From: Nemertoderma westbladi
Taxonomy: Eukaryota; Xenacoelomorpha; Nemertodermatida; Nemertodermatidae
DNA length: 64,000 bases
NCBI GenBank assembly: GCA_032718475.1
Contig: JAUCBJ010008939.1
Coordinates: 1-64,000 of the forward strand
Direction of reading: 5' to 3'
Within the stretch, counting starts at the first letter, position 1, and each line of letters begins with the position of its first letter. The notes under the pieces were generated by a model. It saw only the letters and a program-made list of their open reading frames with translations, was not told the origin of the DNA and made no database searches. The translations under genes were made by a program, and so were the position numbers. Positions 10,153-20,860 of the stretch are shown in pieces.

Positions 10153-13100
10153 ATGGCTGACACAAGGCAAACTCTGTCAGATAGTCTTTTAGAAACAACA
10201 GCCTGTTTCTCAGATCAAAGTGTAGAGAATCCCAGACCGAGGTCTGAGACCCCTCCTATTGTAAGAAGGGCAACCCCTGCAGTAGTTGTGTCAGAACCTA
10301 GGTTGGTAGAAGCGATTTCGCAATTTGCGAAGTTAGTGAAGCGCCGTAGGTCTGCCATAGGCACTCGGGCCCAAGTTAAGCGGGATCAGGAAGCAGCTGT
10401 CAAACAGCAGCGACATCCTAGCCAAGAACCTAGTTCCCAGCAGCCCGATAGCTCCAGTAGTTCGGAGACTGTTGAGCGGACGCCCGAACGCGGAGCGAAG
10501 ATGGCGGATACGGTTTATGATGAGCGGCCAACCTTTGAAGAATCAACCGACGCCACTTCTTCTCAAGTGGAAAGCGAAGTGGAAAGCGAAGTGGAAAGCG
10601 AAGTGGAAAGCGAAGTGGAAAGCCAAGTGGAAAGCGAAGTGGAAAGCGAAGTGGAAAGCGAATTAACAGCAGCAGAGAAGCCACGAACTAGAGATGCCAT
10701 TGACATCTATCTGTCAGACTATCAGCGATTCGTAGGAGACAAAGAGTTGAGGAGACGACTGTCTGGACTTCGCCCTAATAGTGAAGGAACCAAGCTTGTG
10801 TTGGACGCAATCGATGCGGAAATGTTAGCTGCAGAACAAGCTAAATGTGATGAAAAACTCCGCCTCGTTAGAGTCCAAGAAGAACAAGTAAAGAGAAAAC
10901 TAATCGAAAGCAGAAAGAAAGCAGCAGCGGCAGTGGCAGAAGCAGACAGAAAGGCGGCAGAAGCAGTGGCAGAAGCAGACAGAAAGGCGGCAGAAGCAAT
11001 AGCAGAAGCAGACAGAAAAGCGGCAGCGGCAGTGGAAGCAGCAAAAGCAGCAGCAGCAATGGCATTGGCAGAAGCAGAACAGAGAGCGTCTGAAGAGACC
11101 ACCCAAATGGGGTTGGAAAATCTTCAAGAGACGCAAGACAGCATAAATAAACAGTTAACTGCTAGTCAAATGCAGATGATGAGTCGATCTACTCCCAAAC
11201 GCCAAGGATACACATCATCGGAGGAAGGCGAGACCACCGATCCTGAAGGCAGAAGAAATAGATCTCGTCTCAGTAGGCGTAGAAAGACATCTCACCGTCG
11301 CAAATTGCCTGATTTGCCCCCAGCTGTTAAAAGACAGCTAACTAGCACAGACTTAGGTAGTGCAGAACCCATAGAACAATTTATCCAGGTCAAAAGACTC
11401 CCTACTATAGTCGATGAACCTGAAATAATTAGGCCTGTTGTTCCCAAAGTCACTTCTGTGCTAAAGACCCCTGCACTTCCAGAGCTTAACTCTAAATTCC
11501 CTTTACATAGTACTACACTGCCTGTACCCGGTGGAACAGTCCAAGAGAATACCCCTGTCCAGATAGCAGAGAGAGAAATCAATAATTTGTCTCCCGTCGT
11601 CCCGCGTCAGCCCGCTACTATGTTGGCGACTCCCGCTTCGGCGGTTGAGTGGGTGGAAGAGGGACGGCGGGGGATGAATCTCCTGCTGGGACAGATGCAG
11701 GAGACTGTCCACCAACTTAAGGGAACAGTGAGGGAAGGTAGAGCAGAGTTGCAGGAGGTGCAGCAAAGTATCGCACTAGAACGCGATAAATTAGTCAATA
11801 TCCAAAAGGGCATACCAATACCCCCTGTAACATTGTGTCAACCTGTTAGGTCTGAAGTATTACATGCGCAAGGTGTGGAGCCTACACGCATCTATACTGC
11901 TAGTGAAGTTGAAACTCCTATAGCAAACCCTATTAAGGGTGATTATAGACCTGTTATTAATGATATTCCCTATAGACCTGATAATGATCCGAGAAATTTG
12001 TATACCGATAATTCGATATTAAATAACACGATGGCCCAAGAAAGTTTTACGCGTCAGATGGCTAGAACAGAAGCCCGCCAAGCGGTCAAAGTGGGAGAGA
12101 TCGTCAAATTCAATGGAGATGAGATGAAATGGTTACCTTTCAACGAATATTACAAAGATAGCATACAGAATTCTGTACTATCCAACGGAGAGAAACTTAG
12201 ATTCCTCATCAAGTGTTTGGAAGGACCTCCCAAGTTAATGGCGTTAAAGTTTATTGGACATCCAGATGGATTAAGACAAGTTTGGGATACATTAAACATC
12301 AGGTATGGTAACAAGGATAACATAGCTAAGTATTTGTATGCAAAATTAGTAGCCCCCCGACACTTCCTTAGTAGTGGGATTATAGAGTTTTCCGATGAAA
12401 TTCAAGAGATCTGTAGACAACTGGACTGGTTAGGTAAGTCGCACGAATACCAGAGTTCCATGGTTATTGGAGCCGTAGTCTCTACTTTACCAAAGGGTGG
12501 AGTATGTACACGCTGGGACAAGAAAGTGTTGTACATGAATGAACAACAACGACGAAGTCCAACCTTGGCTGATCTCATGTCTTTCTTAGATGGTGAAGTC
12601 AAATTACAACTCATCAAGCAGTCCAGAGAGAAAACATCGGAAAATAAGGTAAGTGAGAAACCTACTTCTAGGAGAAGAGTAATACCAGTGTGTTATACTG
12701 ACGACGGCGAAAGCCAAGCTTCTCAAGAAGAGGACAGCGGGAAAGACACAGCAAAATCTTACTATGACAACAAGACCTATAAAGACGTAAGTAAATACAA
12801 GTCTCGAACCAGTGACAGGAGAGAACAGGTAACAACAACTCCTCCTACGTCTCCTAAGAGAATTCACGGAAGAAAGCCCGAAGAAAGAACGAGAGTGCAG
12901 AACGTTAACCAAGTTAAGGTGAGTAACATCAAACCAAAATGTGCGCTGTGCGACGGGCCCCACCGTTTGAGTGCGTGTGCTGAATTTCTAAAGAAATCCC
13001 CTGTAGACAGACGTACAGTCCTGTGGAATAAGCGGTTATGCTATAATTGCCTCAGATCAGGACACCAACGGCGAACCTGTTACTCCGACGTAAAGTGTGC

Positions 13101-14367
13101 AAAGTGTGGGGCGAAACATCACATCTTGTTACACAGTGAGTTCGAACGAGACAACCCGAGTCAGGTAAGTGAGCCCGAACTACATGTCCAATTCAGTGAT
13201 GTGAACGACACTGACCAAGGTTCTGAGTGGGAAGGATTCTATACAGACGAATTCTCCGATGCCAACGAATCCTGTTATCTAATAAATACCACAGTGTATC
13301 GAGCACTTACGGATGAAAAGGACACTGACGAGTTTACTCCAACTCCTTTTGACAAACAACCATCTTGGAAAGTTCCAACTTCCAACATAGGAATAAGAGA
13401 ATTTCCTGTAGTGCAAGTTCGAGTTCATGGTCCCAACAAGAGTTACATAGTGAACGCCCTACTTGACTCCGGCAGCACAGGAACATTCATCGATCAAGAA
13501 CTAGCCGAAGATATCTTTGCTGGACAACCCAAGTTCCGGACTAAATTGAATATGTCAGGAATTATGCAGGTTTGGAAATCTACCCTAACGGCAGATTACT
13601 ATGTAGGTGTGTTGTCCACCCCCCAGGATAAGTTAGGAACACAAGGTATAAGGTCAGTAAAAATGGTGGCTATAAAGAACTTTGCTACTACTCAAGCAGA
13701 ACCTTATAACTGGGACGAGGACGAGTGCATCCAACATCTTGAGATACCTCGATTCCAAACCGATTATCCTGGAGTGCAAATACTCATCGGCCAAAACGCG
13801 CATGAGGCGCTCGAGCCATTAGAGAAACGGCCTGCTCAACCACAGCCACTACAAACCTATGCGGTAAGAACTAGAGTAGGTTGGTACTTCACTGGCCCTT
13901 CCCGTAGAACTCTCAAAGAGAGATTACCTCAACAACAGGTATACCAAGTAAAGGGGGAAGTGGAGAGCAGTGATGTGGACGACCCAACTGAGGGAACACC
14001 ATACTCCTCAGATAATGACGATATTAACTCCAATGTAGATCAATGGAGACATTGCCTTGGGACGATTAATCCAGCCGACATCGCTTCCAGAGGAGCAACT
14101 CCTCAAGAACTGATAGATACTCCAGGCTGGTTATGTGGATCCGACTTCTTAAGTAAAGAAGAAGAAGAATGGCCTCCTCATCTTACCACGGCGGAGAGTA
14201 GACAGGCCAAGGGAGCGGAGAAAGTAACACAACAACTCAATCGCCCAGCTAGTCGTTTATGTTTACTGGAAAGAGACCGAAAACTGTCCGGAAACTATGG
14301 AAGGCAAGATACTCTTCCTACGGCTACTTCCCTAATCCGACAAATATCTAGGGACTCCATAACGTGA
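10153..14367 (+). CDS. BEL/Pao Gag-protease polyprotein with pol deleted
   Basis: A single open frame of 1,404 codons starts at an ATG (MADTRQTLSDSLL) that matches the start in element 2. Residues 1-200 are Ser/Glu-rich with eight VESE-type repeats (12-bp unit, near 10565-10660). Residues 228-340 form an Ala/Glu-rich predicted coiled coil. Residues about 640-795 match the conserved Gag region of BEL/Pao (DUF1759-like). Cys/His knuckles lie at about 930-994 (starting CALCDGPH). The aspartic protease active site is DSGS at 1105-1108. After about residue 1293 the sequence jumps to an RNase H-proximal segment, then at about 1357 to the very C-terminus of pol. Reverse transcriptase, RNase H core and integrase are absent. 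All junctions keep the frame. Gag would form particles and the protease would process it, but enzymes must come from elsewhere. Confidence 0.9.
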   Translation: MADTRQTLSDSLLETTACFSDQSVENPRPRSETPPIVRRATPAVVVSEPRLVEAISQFAKLVKRRRSAIGTRAQVKRDQEAAVKQQRHPSQEPSSQQPDSSSSSETVERTPERGAKMADTVYDERPTFEESTDATSSQVESEVESEVESEVESEVESQVESEVESEVESELTAAEKPRTRDAIDIYLSDYQRFVGDKELRRRLSGLRPNSEGTKLVLDAIDAEMLAAEQAKCDEKLRLVRVQEEQVKRKLIESRKKAAAAVAEADRKAAEAVAEADRKAAEAIAEADRKAAAAVEAAKAAAAMALAEAEQRASEETTQMGLENLQETQDSINKQLTASQMQMMSRSTPKRQGYTSSEEGETTDPEGRRNRSRLSRRRKTSHRRKLPDLPPAVKRQLTSTDLGSAEPIEQFIQVKRLPTIVDEPEIIRPVVPKVTSVLKTPALPELNSKFPLHSTTLPVPGGTVQENTPVQIAEREINNLSPVVPRQPATMLATPASAVEWVEEGRRGMNLLLGQMQETVHQLKGTVREGRAELQEVQQSIALERDKLVNIQKGIPIPPVTLCQPVRSEVLHAQGVEPTRIYTASEVETPIANPIKGDYRPVINDIPYRPDNDPRNLYTDNSILNNTMAQESFTRQMARTEARQAVKVGEIVKFNGDEMKWLPFNEYYKDSIQNSVLSNGEKLRFLIKCLEGPPKLMALKFIGHPDGLRQVWDTLNIRYGNKDNIAKYLYAKLVAPRHFLSSGIIEFSDEIQEICRQLDWLGKSHEYQSSMVIGAVVSTLPKGGVCTRWDKKVLYMNEQQRRSPTLADLMSFLDGEVKLQLIKQSREKTSENKVSEKPTSRRRVIPVCYTDDGESQASQEEDSGKDTAKSYYDNKTYKDVSKYKSRTSDRREQVTTTPPTSPKRIHGRKPEERTRVQNVNQVKVSNIKPKCALCDGPHRLSACAEFLKKSPVDRRTVLWNKRLCYNCLRSGHQRRTCYSDVKCAKCGAKHHILLHSEFERDNPSQVSEPELHVQFSDVNDTDQGSEWEGFYTDEFSDANESCYLINTTVYRALTDEKDTDEFTPTPFDKQPSWKVPTSNIGIREFPVVQVRVHGPNKSYIVNALLDSGSTGTFIDQELAEDIFAGQPKFRTKLNMSGIMQVWKSTLTADYYVGVLSTPQDKLGTQGIRSVKMVAIKNFATTQAEPYNWDEDECIQHLEIPRFQTDYPGVQILIGQNAHEALEPLEKRPAQPQPLQTYAVRTRVGWYFTGPSRRTLKERLPQQQVYQVKGEVESSDVDDPTEGTPYSSDNDDINSNVDQWRHCLGTINPADIASRGATPQELIDTPGWLCGSDFLSKEEEEWPPHLTTAESRQAKGAEKVTQQLNRPASRLCLLERDRKLSGNYGRQDTLPTATSLIRQISRDSIT

Positions 14368-15986
14368 TAGCATGTGGAGTGGGCGTGTGACTATATCATT
14401 TTATATTTGTTTTTATTTTATATTTATGTATGTATTATTATGTAATTTTATTATAATCGTTTTCTTTAATTTTATTTAGTAGAATGTTATTTTAGAATAT
14501 TTAGTAAATTAGTGCAATATATTAGTGTTTATTACGTATTTAATTACTTACAATATATTTAGTGCGACGGCAAGAAATAATTATTTTCTCTTTCCTTACT
14601 GTCCGTATTATATTATAAATGCGAGACTATAGTAAGATGACATGTCAGTACTTCTTAAAGTACAATAAAGCCACTACTATATTTAAGTATTATTGGTAGG
14701 CAGAGTATTAGGAATGCAAAGTTCAGATCCTCGTGTCTCGGCTAAACCAAGCTCTGGGTAGACCTTGGAAACGACTTGCCTCTTCACACTGACATTGCTT
14801 CGTGCGATATTGCTCTTCTATCTTATAACAAATAATACATATAGTAGCGTGATGTCCCTCTAACAGTAGCGTAAATCGCAAATAAATCTGTTAAACTTTT
14901 GACCATCTGTAATTCTAGTCGATTAAAATATCGTGGCACCCACCGATATACTTGAAAGACAAATTCTAGAATCAGTGGTTAACGTCCCCAGACAAGTTCT
15001 GGAATAAATCGGTGCCCATCCTAAATATTAATTTAATATTTATTAAAATCTGTAAAATTCAGATCCGTTAACAATTCTAGTCGATTAAGATATCGTAGCA
15101 CTTACCGATACTCTTAAAAGACAAATTTCATAGAATTAAGGATCCTATGTCCCCAGACCTGCTCTGGAATCAAATTGTGTCAATTTTAACATCAAATAAT
15201 AAAATTCACGGGAATAAATTTAAATTCATATTCAAATGAATTTCATAAATTGTCATTTTGTGCAATTTATAACATTCCCAAAATTCCAGTAATTAATAGA
15301 TCATGGGAGCGGAGATTCATATTGAGTGTGCTAGAGCGCGAGAATCTCCAACATATAGTCAATAGCCGATAAAATTTATAAAATCATGCATAAAGGGGAT
15401 ATTGACAATTAAAGAATTACTATTAAATAACATCCCAGATCTGTATGCATGAGGATTGCCCTAATTCTACCGCTAGTTTTCCATAATGTCACCATGGCAA
15501 CACCCACGCTAGAATTAGAAGCAAGTTAAATGAACAATAAAAGCTTGCCCCATTGCGTAGCATAAGAGTATACATAGCGCGCTATTAGTATCCAAGGATA
15601 CATAGTAATAACGTGACATTCTGGAAGACACTGACTAACGGACAAATGGCATGCGTGTGTGCAGTAAGTAATGATTGTATGGAATTTGTGCGTTTATAGG
15701 TGAATGTTACTACTAAAGTGTGTTTACAGTAGCTAATCGCAATTGTAAAATAGCCCTAACTCTACCGAGATAACCTCAAGTGGATTCAAGCCTTTGGGAC
15801 GGACAGTGGTGGGACTTGTGCCGGTTATCGTTGTCGTGCTGTTGCTACATGTTGGCGTAAACACTGCGACAGCGGTACATCGGCGCTGAGAAACCCACTG
15901 TCCGGGGGCAAAAGCCTAGTAGGCAGCGACGCCCGCTTGCCTAAAATATTAACTCATGTTGATATTAATAAACTCAGATAACAGAT
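14368..15986 (+). other. Element 1 spacer between ORF1 and ORF2
   Basis: Non-coding, but shared with element 2 (30730-32383). Features: an AATAAA signal at about 14665 (acaataaagcc), two imperfect copies of a 150-170 bp repeat (about 14910-15180, each with 'attctagtcgattaa.atatcg' and a 'gtccccaga...ctctgga' or 'ttctgga' block), and at 15304-15312 a TGGGAGCGG word identical to the polypurine tract before the 3' LTR. The layout suggests separate expression of ORF2, from an internal promoter or by splicing. Confidence 0.55.
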
Positions 15987-16385
15987 ATGACGGAATTGAT
16001 AGAAGATGACCTTGATATTAGAGAGCGATATACTCTACCTTTACAAGCATTTGTGGATAGCTTGATACGCGGTGAAACCGATCCAACCATTACGGAGGAC
16101 GATGGTCGTTATATCGAACCGCCGACGTCCCAAGAGCAACTTACGCGTGAATTGGACTATCGAAAATTAACCGCTCGCTATACGCATCGTAATGGTACGT
16201 ATCTGGACTTCTTAACTACCGGCCATCCTATCGATTTACATGATACGGACGATGTAGACACCGAAAGGGAAATGGTTCTATTTAAATATCATACCCAGCG
16301 GCGTCGTAACGATAAACCGAGAATAGATCACGAAAATTCTATTCGTAACAGACTGGGAAGACGAACCAATATGTCTAGAATCTGA
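15987..16385 (+). pseudogene. Element 1 ORF2, N-terminal remnant
   Basis: Starts with MTELIEDD, the same start as the long ORF2 of element 2. The first about 122 residues align closely with it, including RERYTLPLQAFVDSLIRG and the stretch ending RIDHENSIRNRL. Most differences between the two copies are at third codon positions, for example 10 silent against 5 changed codons over the first 27 compared codons, which points to past purifying selection. After that a deletion of about 2.5 kb joins to the far C-terminal part in another frame, and the ORF stops at 16383-16385. Confidence 0.75.
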
Positions 16386-16541
16386 GGAGATTCAGCCTAT
16401 CGCGCTCGGAACAGCGACAACGATTACATCCTAGAATGGTATCAAGGTCCACAGTGTCTCACTGCGTACGATTATCGCCATGCCAATTATGTTTCTAGAC
16501 AACGTTGTCGGCTGTGCGCATCGAGAGACCATATTACGTCT

Positions 16542-17435
16542 ATGGACACCAACGATCTCTGTTCCTATTTCCACGAACAACCGTCGATGGAAATCTATTG
16601 TGCATATTGTCGGCTTAATAATTTGCACATTTTTGCTGTCTGCCCCCAATTTATGACTCAATGCCATCATTGTCAATTAAAAGGACACGCCAGCTTTGAT
16701 TGTCCCTTTAACCATGATTTAGAGAGCGTAGATGAAATGATTGTACTACGTTATATCAGAGCTTGGGAAGCGAACGCTGATTTACATTGTGATTCACGCC
16801 ATCGCTATTATCCCGGACGCGCTTACGAAGGAGTTTATGCGTTCCATCCTTATCTATTCGCTTCTGTTGAACAGAAATCACGCATATCGAGTTACGAGCT
16901 ACTGAAGCGCGTCGGAGAATGTATTTCAACTAAATTCGTACGCAAATTTCTCAGGAGTGTTAATCCTAGCGACCTTCATTCCTATAACTTAATCAATTAT
17001 ATCCGTCAGGATCCGGACTATGGAGACTTGTTTGTTAACTCACACCCCGAGTTGCAGGAAGTACATCGAAGGCCTTACGAATACCGAGCCCGCGAACGCG
17101 AGTTGGAAAGGACCATTAAACCCCGGAAGTTTCTAACTGCCTATGGTCCACACACGGCCCTCGTTCAGACCACTCGTAAAGGACCCGTAAGAGCGGCTGT
17201 CTTGAAACGAGCTCTCAAAGCCGTTAGACCCCTCTCACCTGACGTTGATGTCAATCAACCCGGTACTTCGACTGGCGGATACACCGACCATAATCCTACA
17301 CCCTCTGATGCAATCATATTGCACCCTTCACCCAGGAGTTATAGCCCTCCTCGTAAAGTGGCTCGCCCCAAAGAGAAAAGGACTCTTGCTAGCTTTAAAA
17401 AACTGCGTAAACGCCGTCCGCGCAAGAAAGACTAA
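16542..17435 (+). pseudogene. Element 1 ORF2, C-terminal zinc-knuckle part
   Basis: An open frame of 297 codons corresponding to the C-terminal part of ORF2. It carries CX2CX5HX4C (CAYCRLNNLHIFAVC) followed by a canonical retroviral-type CX2CX4HX4C knuckle (CHHCQLKGHASFDC, 16662-16703), then a basic tail (KKLRKRRPRKKD). A one-base deletion near 16400-16430 relative to element 2, together with the large upstream deletion, separates it from the N-terminal remnant. The ATG at 16542 is internal to the ancestral protein and may or may not be used. Unlike element 2, it has an Arg codon at the position of element 2's stop. Likely role, by inference: nucleic-acid binding. Confidence 0.75.
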
Positions 17436-17504
17436 CTGTTTAGAGTATTTACGTATATTAGAAACTGTGATTTTTGTATATTTATAGACTCAAATCCCAT
17501 TTTC

Positions 17505-17513
17505 TGGGAGCGG
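17505..17513 (+). promoter_or_regulatory. Polypurine tract of element 1
   Basis: TGGGAGCGG directly abuts the 3' LTR. The same purine-rich word abuts the 3' LTR of element 2 on the minus strand (26707-26715). In LTR elements this position primes plus-strand DNA synthesis. Confidence 0.7.
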
Positions 17514-18771
17514 TGTAAAAGCTTCTGTGGGATATAACTGGCCCCTTTTTGCTTCGCAATCCAGTTTCCCCCCAGGCGCTGGAATACTCTAAAAAGGTTC
17601 TCTAACTGTATATATATTCCCCTTGCCCGCAAGGTACCGTTACAGGTGTTTTAACGGCAATAAATTTAATGACATAAAAGTCATTCTGCTATATACGTGT
17701 TTTGGCGGACATGGTAAGGCAAAAAACCTGCAATGCACCAACTACCTTTCACAGCTTAGCCGTGATGATTCATATTACGACATCTAACAGCTGGTTGCTG
17801 ACATGGAAACAGCCATTGGACGCATGGTTCTTTGTTTGGCTTGAGCCAATCAGAGCGATTTTTCCTGTCGACGCGTAGCTTTTCGGCCGATCATAAGGAG
17901 AGTGTTCAGTCTTACTGTTTTTACTTGATACTTTGTTGTTATTGCTGTCTAAGCCAGAAACACCGGCTCTAGAAACTCTAGTAAAACTGCTTAAATTATC
18001 GAAAGTATAAACTGTTACCTAACAAATCAAACTAATCTAACTAATTAACATACTCACTTCATTTAACTGCATTAATCATATTGTTTGTACTGTTATTTTA
18101 CCTTCAGTTATTAATTGTACCTATTTGTTGATGGAAATATTGCTCTTTGGATAATACGGATAAATCACCCAAATTCCCAATTTTCTTGATACACTACAGG
18201 TTAGAGAGACCGGCTATACATAACAATTGCGATTTATATTAATGTGGTGTGTATTGAATCCAATGTTATTTAGCAGACCCTACGTGAGTCAATTGCTGCT
18301 CTCTTTATGTGTGATCAAATATACTGACGGTCGGCAGAATAGTGTGTATGATTGTGATTGGCAACAAAGTATTTCCTAAAGAATACGCTTTATACTTTAA
18401 TCATAAGCGGTATCGTTGCGTTTTAGTATAAGTCTTAGTTCTGTTTAAATAGATAAAGCGCCACGTCCTAAAGGAACTGTTAATATTTCCCGAAAGCCAA
18501 TAATATCTGTCAGAGATTAATTATTAACGATCTATCGAATAATACAGTAGGTATACACTGCAACCTTACACTGCAATAATACAATTTAAGCATCCGAATT
18601 CAGCCTCCCGGGTGTAGATCCATCGGGTGAATGATCGCGCATGGGCTGACTTCGGCTAATGTTTTGCGTATTAGCATAAAATATTGTCGTATGCTAAAGT
18701 GGTTTTAATTAACTAAAAGACATATAAATTTTGGCAGGTTAAACTGCTAAAGGTCTTCAAAAGCGCGAACA
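17514..18771 (+). repeat. Element 1 3' LTR
   Basis: 1,258 bp, TG...CA. It differs from the 5' LTR by a 14-bp insertion (about 17659-17672, containing AATAAA) and a handful of substitutions, so the insertion is young. Confidence 0.93.
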
Positions 18772-18776
18772 CTCGA
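18772..18776. repeat. Target-site duplication CTCGA, right copy
   Basis: Identical to 6717-6721 on the other side of element 1. Confidence 0.92.
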
Positions 18777-19401
18777 TGATTTCTCCAACCAGGTCGTCAA
18801 CTCTGGGCTGCTCACCCTGGCGGAGACCGTTGACATATACATGAATTACACCGCGACCGTAAAGCCCACGCTTTCCTTCCCCACGCAGCCGCGCACCGGT
18901 CTGGTCGCGTTGCGATGCCATCGCTTCCAGAGCTGCGCGCACCGCAGCAACCAATGGCGTTACAGCGGGCGCTGCGACTCCATACAGTTCGCGGTGGACC
19001 AGCGGATATTCATCGCCGGCGTCGCGTTGTACGGCTCAAGTCAGGAGCCGGCTGAGTACCGCGTGCGGCTCGAGTTCAAACACTCGGGGAACGTGATCAG
19101 TTCCCTGGACACCCGGTTCAAATCGGACGGGACCGGGGGGACCTTCCCCGTTTACTTCCCCTACCCGATCCAGGTGGAACCCGACGTTCTGCACACAGTG
19201 AGCGCCGTTCTGGACGGGAACGAGTTGAGCTACTTCGGGCAGGAAGGACTCGCCGAGGTCACCGCCGGCGGAGTTCAGTTCCAGTTCCAATGCGCGCCGG
19301 ACAGCACCAACGGTACCGGCGTCCAGGGCGGACAGATCCCTGAACTTATATTCTATTACAGTTGGAGACGCCCGATCCCACCCTGTCCCGGACAGCGCTA
19401 A
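18777..19401 (+). CDS. BTBD3/6-like protein, end of BACK and complete PHR domain
   Basis: Continues the exon broken at 6721 in the correct phase and ends at TAA 19399-19401. It encodes the PHR domain typical of BTBD1/2/3/6: CHRFQSCAHRSNQWRYSGRC, CDSIQFAVDQRIFIAGVALYG, then TVSAVLDGNELSYFGQEG and a near-invariant C-terminus with DSTNGTGVQGGQIPELIFYY. Family members end at about FYA; here the frame continues for about 13 residues into repeat-like sequence. GC content is much higher than in the flanks. In the family, BTB binds Cul3 and PHR contributes to substrate binding. The exact paralogue (BTBD3 or BTBD6) cannot be decided without the BTB part. The first coding ATG in this half is at 18841, inside the domain, so a functional start here is unlikely. 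Confidence 0.92.
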
Positions 19402-20260
19402 CTCAATGTGAACCGGGTCACCCCAATGTATCCCAGACACGTCTAAGTGAACCGGATCACCCCAATGTGTCCCGGACACGTCTAAGTGAACCGGATCACC
19501 CCAATGTGTCCCGGGCACGGCTAAGTGGTTCACCCCAATGTGTCCCGGACACAGCTAAGTGAACCGAATCACAATGTGTCCTGGACACGGCTAAGTGAAC
19601 CGGATCACCCCAATGTGTCCCGGACACGGCTAAGTGATTCACCCCAATGTGTCATGGACACAGCTAAGTGAACCGGATCACCCCAATGTATCCCGGACAC
19701 GGCTAAGTGAACCGGATCACCCCAATGTGTCCCGGACACGGCTAAGTGGTTCACCCCAATGTGTCATGGACACAGCTAAGTGAACCGAATCACCCCAATG
19801 TGTCCCGGACACGGCTAAGTGAACCGGATCACCCCAATGTGTCCCGGACACGGCTAAGTGGTTCACCCCAATGTGTCCCGGACACAGCTAAGTGAACCGA
19901 ATCACCCCAATGTGTCCCGGACACGGCTAAGTGAACCGGATCACCCCAATGTGTCCCGGACACGGCTAAGTGGTTCACCCCAATGTGTCCCGGACACGGC
20001 TAAGTGAACCGGATCACCCCAATGTATCCCGGACACGGCTAAGTGAACCGAATCACCCCAATGTGTCCCGGACATGGCTAAGTGGTTCATCCCAATGTGT
20101 CATGGACACAGCTAAGTGAACCGGATCACCCCAATGTGTCCCGGACACAGCTAAGTGAACCGGATCACCCCAATGTGGCCCGGACACGGCTAAGTGGTTC
20201 ACCCCAATATGTCATGGACACAGCTAAGTGAACCGGATCACCCCAATGTGTCCCGGACAC
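19400..20260 (+). repeat. 39/34-bp minisatellite after the BTBD stop
   Basis: About 22 copies of CCCCAATGTGTCCCGGACAC followed by ggctaagtgaaccggatca (39 bp), interspersed with a 34-bp variant ending 'aagtggttca'. The array begins within the last codons and stop of the BTBD gene, so the 3' UTR is entirely repeat. Each unit carries the short self-complementary word TGTCCCGGACA. Confidence 0.9.
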
Positions 20261-20414
20261 TTTGTCCCACACTCTTCTAACTGGAAGGCCAATGTGGACA
20301 ACAATGCCCCTTGCTCACAACTTTGCAGGAAGGTTAAATACCATTGACCTGTATGCCGGTTTGGTAACCCCCGTATTGATGTTAACCATAGAGGAAGAAA
20401 ATAGTTTGCTTTGA

Positions 20415-20860
20415 TATTATGGTGGGTACTGGTTCGATATGGGTATGGAGATTTCTGATTTTTTTTGTTACATTTTACAATTGTTTATTTGTTACTATAT
20501 TACCGTACTGTTCTAGAACACAATGTATTAATAATACCAAGCACATTTGGTAAATGGGCGAGTTGAACTCTAACCCTAACCAAAATCTTACCCTACCCCT
20601 AATTGGCCGGGCGAGCGAAGCGAGTACGCACGAAGCGCGTCCCCCCGGCCAACTAGTTCAACTTAGCCAAATCACCGTAACCCAATCAACATAACCTAAT
20701 CACTGTAACCCAAACCTAACCAAATAAATAAAGATATAAAGGGGGTACCAATACAGTGTATAGTGTATACAGTGTGTTCTAGAACAGTAATATAGTTACA
20801 AATATAAAAAAAACTCGGTAGGCCTACCCATATCGAACCAGTGCCATTATGGTGAACCAT
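20415..20860. repeat. Palindromic (foldback) repeat element
   Basis: Arms of about 110 bp in inverted orientation. The left arm has 'actggttcgatatgggta' and 'ttactatattaccgtactgttctagaacaca'. The right arm has the complements, 'tgtgttctagaacagtaatatagtta' and 'tacccatatcgaaccagt'. The loop contains a GC-rich 'gggcgagcgaagcgagtacgcacgaagcgcg' stretch split by unrelated bases. No ORF. Probably a non-autonomous transposon. Confidence 0.6.

Larger units (their letters stand above)
6722..18771 (+). mobile_element. BEL/Pao LTR retrotransposon, element 1 (non-autonomous)
   Basis: A 12,050-bp element with two nearly identical LTRs that begin TG and end CA, and a CTCGA target duplication. Order: 5' LTR, 2.2-kb leader, gag-protease ORF, 1.6-kb spacer, broken ORF2, short polypurine tract (tgggagcgg), 3' LTR. 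Comparison with element 2 shows loss of most of pol and most of ORF2. The LTRs differ at only a few positions plus one 14-bp insertion in the 3' LTR, which implies a recent insertion. It cannot have supplied its own reverse transcriptase or integrase, so it was probably mobilised in trans by a full-length relative. Confidence 0.93.

Noticed and set aside
10430-11136. Several minus-strand Leu/Cys/Ala-rich ORFs opposite gag
   Set aside because: Shadows of the Ala/Glu-rich coiled coil and VESE repeats of Gag.
19036-19533. Minus-strand ORF of 165 codons opposite the PHR domain
   Set aside because: Shadow of the conserved BTBD coding exon and of the 39-bp repeat.
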